Of a DNA stretch of 64,000 bases, positions 56,680 to 64,000 are shown piece after piece. Positions within the stretch are counted from its first letter, which is position 1. Each line of letters opens with the position of its first letter. This stretch comes from Streptomyces sp. F63 (GTDB lineage Bacteria > Actinomycetota > Actinomycetes > Streptomycetales > Streptomycetaceae): the NCBI RefSeq assembly GCF_018070345.1, contig NZ_JAGPXX010000026.1:25746-89745 (forward strand). The letters are read 5' to 3'. The position numbers and the translations under genes were made by a program. Under the pieces are notes generated by a model. The model worked only from the letters and a program-made list of their open reading frames with translations. It was not told the origin of the DNA and did not search any database.

Positions 56680-57876
56680 ATGGACCGCCTCGTCAACACC
56701 GTGCGCCCCTACGCCTGGGGCTCCGCCACCGCCATCCCGGAACTGCTCGGCACCGAACCGACCGGTGAGCCGCAGGCCGAACTCTGGATGGGCGCCCACC
56801 CGGGCGCTCCGTCCCGGCTGGACCGCGGCGGCGGCCCCGTACCGCTCTCCGAGGTGATCGACGCCGACCCGGCCGGCGAATTGGGCGAACGCGTGGTCGA
56901 GCGCTTCGGCCCCCGCCTGCCGTTCCTGCTCAAACTGCTCGCGGCGGCCTCGCCGCTCTCCCTCCAGGTGCACCCCGACCGGGCACAGGCGGCGGCTGGC
57001 TTCGCCGACGAGGAGAACCGCGGGGTCCCGGTGGGCGCCCCGCACCGCAACTACAAGGACGCCAACCACAAACCCGAACTGATCTGCGCCCTCACACCCT
57101 TCGAGGGCCTGTGCGGCTTCCGCCCGGCCACCGCGACGGCCGGCCTGTTCGACGGCCTCGGCGTCGACTCCCTCAAGCCGTACGGGGACATCCTGCGGGC
57201 CGAGCCCGAGAGCGGCGCCCTCCGGGAGGTCCTCACCGCCGTCCTCACCGCCGACCGCGAGGAGATGGCCGAGACCGCCCGCCAAGCGGGGAGAGCCGCC
57301 GGACAGCTCGCCGAGAACCCCGGCCCGCACCGCGCGACGTACGCCGCCTACGCCTCCATCGCCCGGCACCACCCCGGCGACCCGGGCGTGATCGCCGCCA
57401 TGCTGCTCAACCACGTGCGGCTCCAGCCCGGCGAGGCGCTCTACCTCGGCGCCGGAGTCCCGCACGCCTACCTCCAAGGGCTCGGCGTGGAGCTGATGGC
57501 CAATTCCGACAACGTCCTCCGCTGCGGCCTCACCCCCAAGCACGTCGACGTGCCCGAACTCCTCCGCATCACCCGCTTCGAGGCCGCCGCCCCCGGCATC
57601 CTCCGCCCCGAGGCCGTGAACGGCGAGGAGACGTACGAGACCCCGGCCGAGGAGTTCCGGCTGTCCCGCTTCGCCCGCGCCGAGGGCGAGGCGTCCCGCG
57701 GCCTCCCCTCCGGCAGGCCGCAGATCCTCCTCTGCACGGCGGGCTCGGTGCTGCTCACCACGGACGACGGCCGCCGGCTGGCGCTCCGGCCCGGCGAGTC
57801 CGCGTACGCGGCAGCCGGCGAGGCAGCCGAACTCTCCGGCGCCGGAACCGTCTTCCGCGCCACCGTGGCGGCCTGA
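56680..57876 (+). CDS. manA: Mannose-6-phosphate isomerase, class I
   Basis: The 398-residue zinc cupin interconverts fructose-6-phosphate and mannose-6-phosphate. Metal ligands and signatures are visible: VRPYAWGSATAIPELLG, AELWMGAHPGAPS, LSLQVHPDRAQAA (Gln and His), NYKDANHKPELICAL (Glu), and VPHAYLQGLGVELMANSDNVL (His). The C-terminal jelly roll is complete (ILLCTAGSVLLTTDDGRRLA). It is the entry point from glycolysis into the mannose pathway with manB upstream. The start at 56680 fits the family N-terminus. The CDF transporter gene follows after 88 bp. Confidence 0.96.
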   Translation: MDRLVNTVRPYAWGSATAIPELLGTEPTGEPQAELWMGAHPGAPSRLDRGGGPVPLSEVIDADPAGELGERVVERFGPRLPFLLKLLAAASPLSLQVHPDRAQAAAGFADEENRGVPVGAPHRNYKDANHKPELICALTPFEGLCGFRPATATAGLFDGLGVDSLKPYGDILRAEPESGALREVLTAVLTADREEMAETARQAGRAAGQLAENPGPHRATYAAYASIARHHPGDPGVIAAMLLNHVRLQPGEALYLGAGVPHAYLQGLGVELMANSDNVLRCGLTPKHVDVPELLRITRFEAAAPGILRPEAVNGEETYETPAEEFRLSRFARAEGEASRGLPSGRPQILLCTAGSVLLTTDDGRRLALRPGESAYAAAGEAAELSGAGTVFRATVAA

Positions 57877-57964
57877 CGCGGCCCCGGATCCCGGTAACTG
57901 CAACAATGTGCGGCCGTTACCGCGGCGTCCGTGCCGCGTCACGAGGGAAGGACACACAGCACCC

Positions 57965-58888
57965 ATGAGTGCGTCAGGCGGAACCAAGGCGATCGTGGCC
58001 GCGCTCGCCGCGAATCTGGCCATCGCGGTGGCCAAATTCGTGGCCTTCATCTTCAGCGGTTCCTCGTCGATGCTCGCGGAGAGCGTGCACTCGCTGGCCG
58101 ACTCCGGCAACCAGGGACTCCTGCTGGTCGGCGGGAAGCGGGCCCAGCGCGAGGCAACCCCGCAGCACCCCTTCGGTTACGGCCGCGAGCGGTACATCTA
58201 CGCCTTCCTCGTCTCCATCGTGCTCTTCACGGTCGGCGGCATGTTCGCGCTCTACGAGGGCTACGAGAAGATCAAGCACCCGCACGAGCTGGACCACTGG
58301 TACTGGCCCGTCGGCGTGCTGGTCTTCGCGATCATCGCCGAGGTGTTCTCCTTCCGGACCGCCGTCAAGGAGTCCAACGAGATCCGCGGCGACCAGTCCT
58401 GGACCCAGTTCGTCCGGCACGCCAAGGCCCCCGAGCTGCCGGTCGTGCTGCTGGAGGACCTGGGCGCGCTGGTCGGCCTGATACTTGCTCTCGGCGGTGT
58501 CGGCATGGCTCTGGCCACCGGCGACGGCGTCTGGGACGGCATCGGCACGCTCTGCATCGGCGTGCTGCTGATCCTGATCGCCATCGTGCTGGCGGCGGAG
58601 ACCAAGTCCCTGCTGCTCGGCGAGGCCGCCGGCGCGGACGCCGTCGAGAGGATCAACCGGGCGCTCGTCGACGGCGAGACCGTCACCCGCGTCATCCACA
58701 TGCGCACCCTCCACCTGGGGCCGGAAGAGCTCCTGGTCGCGGCCAAGGTCGCGGTCGAGCACGACGACACCGCCCAGGAGATCGCCACCGCCATCGACGC
58801 CGCGGAGGCCCGCGTCCGCGAGGCCGTGCCGATCGCCCGCGTCATCTACCTGGAGCCGGACATCTACCGGACTCCAGCCGTCTCCTGA
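57965..58888 (+). CDS. Cation diffusion facilitator (zinc/iron-type metal exporter)
   Basis: The 307-residue protein has six predicted helices and a cytoplasmic C-terminal domain. The TM2 metal-site motif is AESVHSLADSGNQG (HxxxD), and TM5 has VLLEDLGALVGLIL (acidic pair in place of HxxxD), as in the SLC30A9-like branch. The C-terminal domain contains VIHMRTLHLGPEELLVAAKV. It would export divalent metal ions by exchange with protons. Two TM segments flank the GKRAQREATPQHPFGYGRER loop with the conserved HPFGYGRE. The ATG at 57965 follows GAGGGAAGG. The substrate metal cannot be read from sequence. Confidence 0.92.
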   Translation: MSASGGTKAIVAALAANLAIAVAKFVAFIFSGSSSMLAESVHSLADSGNQGLLLVGGKRAQREATPQHPFGYGRERYIYAFLVSIVLFTVGGMFALYEGYEKIKHPHELDHWYWPVGVLVFAIIAEVFSFRTAVKESNEIRGDQSWTQFVRHAKAPELPVVLLEDLGALVGLILALGGVGMALATGDGVWDGIGTLCIGVLLILIAIVLAAETKSLLLGEAAGADAVERINRALVDGETVTRVIHMRTLHLGPEELLVAAKVAVEHDDTAQEIATAIDAAEARVREAVPIARVIYLEPDIYRTPAVS

Positions 58889-59231
58889 TGCCCTGAGGGC
58901 AGGGCCCGCCTTGCGGGGCGCCTGCTCCGGGCCTGCTGCCCGCGGTGGCCGGAGCGGAGCCGAAAGTCGCACCGGGCGGAGCGGTTTCGGCCGCGGCCGC
59001 CGGGCAGGCGCCTTTCGGCCCCGTCGGTCGGCGCACTGGGGTCGCTGCTCCGATCGGTGTAGATTCGTGACCGGACAGACGTCGCTGCTGATGGCGGTCG
59101 GTCGGGGCCTTTCGGGAGCCGGCCGAGGGAGAGAGGGCCTCCGACGGACTGCGCCGCGGTCGTGGCACCCGTGTGCCCCGCCGCGGATCAGCCGTATCCA
59201 CCGCACTCGATTCACCGAGGAGCAGCCCGTA
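58889..59231. promoter_or_regulatory. Leader and promoter region of the S-adenosylhomocysteinase gene
   Basis: The 343-bp gap contains a good -10 hexamer TAGATT (59060-59065) in a locally AT-richer patch, without a clear -35. A leader of about 160 nt would follow. I checked for an SAH-riboswitch-like core upstream of the start and did not find one. A short TGCCC-TGA-GGGCA hairpin follows the transporter stop. Confidence 0.5.
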
Positions 59232-60689
<1,458 letters not shown>

Positions 60690-60714
60690 CAGCACCGGCA
60701 CCCACCCGGCGAGA

Positions 60715-60743
60715 CGGGCCCCCGCGCACCGTGCGGGGGCCCG
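60715..60743 (+). terminator. Hairpin after ahcY
   Basis: CGGGCCCCCGC (60715-60725) and GCGGGGGCCCG (60733-60743) form a perfect 11-bp stem with a 7-nt loop 25 bp after the ahcY stop. No T-tract follows. Confidence 0.75.
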
Positions 60744-60761
60744 CCCCGTCAAGGAAGCCCC

Positions 60762-61376
60762 ATGCCCCGCGGCCGCTACTCGCTCCACGACCCCCACGAC
60801 CACACCCCCCTCGGTGAGGAACACTTCCACTGCGCCCCCGGCCCTTCCGGCTGGCGCTACACGGCCCGCACCACCGGTCCCGGCGGTGCGCACTCCGGCT
60901 CGGTCGACCTGACCACCGACCAGCTCGGGCGGCCGCTCCGGCTGGAACTCCACGCCGGGGACTGGCAGGTCCGCGGCGCCGCGCTCGACGGTGTCACCTG
61001 GGTCCGCACGGACCCCGAGGGCGCCCGGGCCACCGAGGGCAATGCCCCCGCCCGCGCCTTCACCGGCGCCTCCCCCGCCTTCCTCGTCGCCACGGCCCGG
61101 CTGCTGCGGCTCACCCCCGGCGGGCCCGCCGCCCGCGTCCGTCTGGTCGCCCTGACCGCTCCGGTGCTGGCGCCGCGCACCGTCGACCAGTCCTGGACGC
61201 TGCTGAAGAGCGAAGCACACGCCACCGACAGCGGTCCCCTGACCGTGGACGCATACCAGGTCACAGACCTGGCCACGGGCGAGCGGCATGCCGTTCACCT
61301 CGCCGGTGACGTGGTCCTCGCGGCCCCCGGTGTCGAACTCGAGGACCTCGACTCCCCACCCTCGGCCCTCCCGTAG
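60762..61376 (+). CDS. Conserved hypothetical protein
   Basis: The 204-residue protein starts at ATG 60762 with AAGGAAG upstream and lies just behind the ahcY terminator. Codon bias supports coding. Its N-terminus is His-rich (HDPHDHTPLGEEHFHC); the rest is beta-rich (GWRYTARTTGPGGAHSGSVD, LELHAGDWQVRGAALDGVTW, TVDAYQVTDLATGERHAVHL), like a small barrel of the putative glycolipid-binding or lipocalin type. No signal peptide or TM is seen. I do not recognise the family and give no function. Confidence 0.75.
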   Translation: MPRGRYSLHDPHDHTPLGEEHFHCAPGPSGWRYTARTTGPGGAHSGSVDLTTDQLGRPLRLELHAGDWQVRGAALDGVTWVRTDPEGARATEGNAPARAFTGASPAFLVATARLLRLTPGGPAARVRLVALTAPVLAPRTVDQSWTLLKSEAHATDSGPLTVDAYQVTDLATGERHAVHLAGDVVLAAPGVELEDLDSPPSALP

Positions 61377-61419
61377 CCCCGCCCCGCGGCGGCACGGTGA
61401 AGAGCGGCCGCACCAGCGG

Positions 61420-62481
61420 CTATCCGGGAGGCACGAACCCCGTAGCCGGACCGGAACCGCCCGAACCGTGGCCCTCCCGGCCGGCAGCGCCGCCGTCACG
61501 GGGCGCACCGCCGTCCGCACCGGCGGCACCGTCCGCACCGGCGGCAGCTCCTGGCGGCACGACGGAGGGCGGCGCGAACGCCGCGCCCGGCGGCTCCGCC
61601 TGGCGCGGCGCCGTCGGACCGTACGGAGCCGCCCAGCCGGGCCCGGCCGCGGCCCCGGCCGGAGGCGTCCCCCCGTCGCCCGACACGGTCCCCCCGGACG
61701 GCCAGGGCGGTCCGTACCCCTGCGGTGCGGTGGTCACCGGCAGGATCCGCCGCGCGTCCCGCGCCTGTCGCTCGCCCATGACTCCCGCCAGATACATCGC
61801 GGGCGGCACATTCGCCGGCACCGGCGCTCCCGTGCAGGCCGCGAGGTCGGCCGCCAGCCGTTCGGCCAGCGGCCCGCCCACGTCCGGGTCGAGCTGGTCC
61901 ATGCGCGTCAGGTACTGGCGTATCGCCAGCCACAGCGCATCGGGCACCCGGGACAGGTCCAGCTCCGTGAAGCGTCCGTGCAGCCAGGCCGGCGCCTGGG
62001 GAACCGCATGCGTCCGCTGCCGGGGTACCCGCTCCCGTACGACGAGCGTGCCCGCGAAGACGTCGCCGAGCCGCCGTCCCCGCGCCGACACCAGCGATGC
62101 GATCACCGCGATCACGCCGAACGTCATCAGGATCTCCACGGCCCCCACCGCCCCCCGCACCAGTGCGTGCCGGAACCGGATCGGCCCGCCGTCGTCCCGC
62201 ACCACCCGCAGTCCGCACACCAGCTTCCCCAGCGACCGCCCGCGGGTCAGTGTCTCCACGGCGATCGGCACTCCGACCAGGACCAGCATGAAGGCGGCCA
62301 CCGACACCGCCGCGTTCGCCGCCTCGTCCAGCGAGGACACGGCGGCCGTCAGCGCCGTGGTGACGGCCACGTACACGGCGAAGGCGACCAGCAGATCGAT
62401 GACGACAGCCAGGGTGCGGCTCGGCAGCTTCGCGGGACGCAACCCGAGCACCACCGCCTCACCGGTGACGAGCTCACTCAC
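61420..62481 (-). CDS. RDD-family membrane protein
   Basis: The 353-residue protein starts with GTG 62481 preceded by GGGAGG; the frame runs upstream but without homology. The N-terminal RDD domain has LGLRPAKLPSRTLAVVIDLL (the Arg and Asp that name the family), four membrane helices to about residue 150, and VCGLRVVRDDGGPIRFRHAL. The last 120 residues are Pro/Gly/Ala-rich and cytoplasmic. The family has no established function, although some members act in ion/proton exchange. It is divergent from the SpoIIM-like gene, and from memory these two are neighbours in many actinobacteria. Confidence 0.85.
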   Translation of the reverse strand: MSELVTGEAVVLGLRPAKLPSRTLAVVIDLLVAFAVYVAVTTALTAAVSSLDEAANAAVSVAAFMLVLVGVPIAVETLTRGRSLGKLVCGLRVVRDDGGPIRFRHALVRGAVGAVEILMTFGVIAVIASLVSARGRRLGDVFAGTLVVRERVPRQRTHAVPQAPAWLHGRFTELDLSRVPDALWLAIRQYLTRMDQLDPDVGGPLAERLAADLAACTGAPVPANVPPAMYLAGVMGERQARDARRILPVTTAPQGYGPPWPSGGTVSGDGGTPPAGAAAGPGWAAPYGPTAPRQAEPPGAAFAPPSVVPPGAAAGADGAAGADGGAPRDGGAAGREGHGSGGSGPATGFVPPG

Positions 62482-62612
62482 GCGGGTGTCCTCCCTCAGC
62501 CATCGAGCCGCTCCGCCCGTTCGGCTTCCTTCCCCCAGTCTGCCGTCGCCGACTTCCCGTCTGCCAAGCTGGGGAGCGGATACGGTCCCGAGCATTCCCA
62601 GGAGCAGCGTCC

Positions 62613-63620
62613 ATGGACCTCGATGTCTTCGTGACCGCCCACCGGGCCGAGTGGGACCGGCTGGAGGTCCTGCTGCGCCGGCGCGGCAAGCTCACCGGTG
62701 CGGAGGCCGACGAACTGGTGTCCCTCTATCAGCGGACGGCCACCCACCTCTCCCAGCTCCAGTCCAGCGCACCGGACCCGCAGCTCACCGGCCGCCTCAC
62801 CCAGCTCACCGCCCGAGCCCGCAGCACCGTCGCCGGAACCCGGCGCGCGAGCTGGCGCGACGCCGGCCATTTCCTGGCCGCCGGTTTCCCGGCCGCGCTC
62901 TACCGCACCCGTCACTGGTGGCTGACCACCGCCCTGGTGTCCATCCTTCTCGCAGCGGTGTCCGGCTGGTGGATCGGAACCCACCCGGAAGTCCAGGCCG
63001 CCATCGCGGCACCCGAGGCGCTCCGGGAGATGACGCGCCCCGGCGGCCAGTACGAGTCGTACTACTCCACCCACGCCGCAACCTCCTTCGCCGCCCAGGT
63101 CTGGACGAACAACGCCCAGGTCGCCGCGCTCTCGCTGGTGCTCGGCGTCTTCCTGGGGCTTCCCGTCCTGTGGGTGCTCCTGCAGAACATGCTCAACCTC
63201 GGCATCGGCATCGGGCTGATGGCCGCGGCCGGCCGCCTCGACGTCTTCCTCGGCCTGATCCTGCCGCACGGCCTGCTGGAGCTGACCGCGGTCTTCGTCG
63301 CCGCGGGGACCGGTCTCCGGCTGGGCTGGACGGTGATCGACCCGGGCGGCCGGGACCGGCGCACGGCTCTGGCCGAAGAAGGCCGTACGGCGATGGGCAT
63401 GGCGATCGGCCTCGCCGTGGTTCTGTTCGTGTCGGGCGTCATCGAAGGCTTCGTGACTCCGTCGGACCTCCCCACCTGGGCCCGGATCGGCATTGGAGCG
63501 GCCGCTGAACTGCTCTTCCTGGGGTACGTCTACGTACTCGGCGGCAAGCAGGCCCGAGCGGGGGAAACCGGGGACGTGGCCGCCGCCGACCGCAGCTCCG
63601 GGCAACCCGCCGCCGCCTGA
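62613..63620 (+). CDS. SpoIIM-like integral membrane protein
   Basis: The 335-residue protein has a soluble N-terminus (1-90: MDLDVFVTAHRAEWDRLEVL, RGKLTGAEADELVSLYQRTA) followed by about five or six TM helices starting near residue 103. Between them is an extracellular loop (YYSTHAATSFAAQVWTNNAQ) and LPHGLLELTAVFVAAGTGLR, both typical of the stage II sporulation protein M (DUF95) family. In Bacillus SpoIIM acts in engulfment; in Streptomyces the role is not known. It is divergent from the RDD gene. An rRNA promoter region follows directly. Confidence 0.87.
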   Translation: MDLDVFVTAHRAEWDRLEVLLRRRGKLTGAEADELVSLYQRTATHLSQLQSSAPDPQLTGRLTQLTARARSTVAGTRRASWRDAGHFLAAGFPAALYRTRHWWLTTALVSILLAAVSGWWIGTHPEVQAAIAAPEALREMTRPGGQYESYYSTHAATSFAAQVWTNNAQVAALSLVLGVFLGLPVLWVLLQNMLNLGIGIGLMAAAGRLDVFLGLILPHGLLELTAVFVAAGTGLRLGWTVIDPGGRDRRTALAEEGRTAMGMAIGLAVVLFVSGVIEGFVTPSDLPTWARIGIGAAAELLFLGYVYVLGGKQARAGETGDVAAADRSSGQPAAA

Positions 63621-63672
63621 TGTGCGTCGGACTCGGCGAAGTGCTAACCTCCTCTTCGCCCAGGGGACCTGT

Positions 63673-63701
63673 TTGACACGGGGACCCAGGGGAGGTAGAT
63701 T
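63673..63701 (+). promoter_or_regulatory. rRNA operon promoter, consensus type
   Basis: TTGACA (63673-63678), a 17-bp spacer and TAGATT (63696-63701) make a near-perfect housekeeping promoter. It is the first clear member of a tandem array before an rRNA operon. Confidence 0.75.
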
Positions 63702-63721
63702 TACCGGGTTGCCATGACGGC

Positions 63722-63751
63722 TTGGACAAGCCAGTCGGCAGACCGTAAGAT
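63722..63751 (+). promoter_or_regulatory. Second rRNA operon promoter
   Basis: TTGGAC (63722-63727), an 18-bp spacer and TAAGAT (63746-63751) fit a second housekeeping promoter about 50 bp downstream of the first. Confidence 0.6.
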
Positions 63752-63823
63752 CATCTCCGCTCCCGATCGAAGAACAACATTCGACGGAGCACCCCGATAT
63801 TTATCAGCAGAAACACAAGCCGA

Positions 63824-63852
63824 TTCGCTTCGGCCGGAACGCGTCTGATAAT
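63824..63852 (+). promoter_or_regulatory. Third rRNA operon promoter, weak -35
   Basis: GATAAT (63847-63852) is a good -10 with a poor -35 (TTCGCT at 63824-63829, spacing 17). Streptomyces rRNA operons are known to have several tandem promoters, some lacking a clear -35. Confidence 0.5.
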
Positions 63853-63935
63853 GTTCGGATCAGCCGAAAGGCGAGGCCATTCCAACGGCCACTGGATTGA
63901 AATACGGGCGGGAAAGCGGCCCGGAAAGCGTCTGG

Positions 63936-64000
63936 TAGGGTTGGAAACACCGAAGGGAAGCGCCCGGAGGGCCCGGAGACGGGGCCGAAGGAAGCGTCCG
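63936..64000 (+). other. Start of rRNA leader; 16S gene lies beyond the window
   Basis: TAGGGT (63936-63941) is a candidate last promoter of the array. The text after it (GAAGGGAAGCGCCCGGAG, then GAAGGAAGCGTCCG at the edge) matches, from memory, the leader of Streptomyces 16S rRNA transcripts, which carries the antitermination and processing signals. The mature 16S gene itself is not in the window. Confidence 0.7.

Noticed and set aside
58889..59231. An SAH riboswitch upstream of ahcY
   Set aside because: Only a short CCGAGGAGC-like string near the ribosome-binding site was found; the conserved core and pairing partners are missing.

Overview
The window is chromosomal DNA of a Streptomyces or a very close relative. 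The evidence is the very high GC content with strongly G/C-biased third codon positions, frequent GTG starts, many 4-bp ATGA/GTGA gene overlaps, an 87-residue WhiB almost identical to the one I remember from S. coelicolor, a SigB-type sigma factor module, several LytR-CpsA-Psr (LCP) proteins, and a right edge that reads like a Streptomyces rRNA leader. From memory, the gene order matches the S. coelicolor SCO3020s to SCO3070s region, and its envelope part also matches the M. tuberculosis manA-pmm-whiB2-fbiA-fbiB-LCP neighbourhood. No prophage, insertion sequence, CRISPR array or antibiotic cluster is visible; this is core chromosome.

Layout, left to right. (1) 1-9.4 kb: a truncated gene, then a PLP decarboxylase/APC permease pair on the minus strand, divergent from a tightly coupled histidine-degradation operon (hutU, an M20 amidohydrolase, hutF, hutI) ending in a long terminator hairpin. 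(2) 9.6-14 kb: a SigB-family sigma factor divergent from its STAS anti-anti-sigma and anti-sigma kinase genes, a DEAD-box helicase, and a cold-shock protein with a terminator-like hairpin in its leader. (3) 14.3-27.2 kb: a two-component system, a GtrA protein, purK-purE, an M19 dipeptidase, a VOC protein, a lactate/glycolate oxidase pair with a divergent GntR regulator and operator, UDP-glucose dehydrogenase and an acyl-CoA dehydrogenase. (4) 27.4-45 kb: five LCP ligases interleaved with a thioesterase and a glycosyltransferase, then a TIGR03089 protein, a PGRP amidase, a sugar-1-phosphate nucleotidyltransferase, an AlkA-like glycosylase, the F420 genes fbiA/fbiB, a 51-bp G-rich minisatellite and cysteine dioxygenase. 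(5) 45.8-57.9 kb: whiB, a giant membrane glycosyltransferase with a Q/Y/G-rich tail, a secreted DUF5719-like protein, a zincin-like protein, DUF3499, phosphomannomutase, a Trm112-like protein, a SIS-domain protein and mannose-6-phosphate isomerase. (6) 58-64 kb: a CDF metal transporter, S-adenosylhomocysteinase, a hypothetical protein, an RDD and a SpoIIM-like membrane protein, and a tandem promoter array for an rRNA operon whose 16S gene starts beyond the window.

How the genes fit together. ManA and ManB interconvert fructose-6-P, mannose-6-P and mannose-1-P, and the nucleotidyltransferase probably activates a sugar-1-phosphate. Two GT2 enzymes could build a lipid-linked glycan and the LCP ligases could attach it to peptidoglycan; WhiB ties the region to sporulation septation. 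That integrated reading is inference. The most unusual local signals are the four-cysteine signature with a near-terminal Cys in four of the five LCPs, the G-quadruplex minisatellite upstream of fbiA, the terminator-like hairpin in the cold-shock leader, the prion-like tail of the large glycosyltransferase, and the M20 enzyme in the place expected for an N-formylglutamate deformylase.
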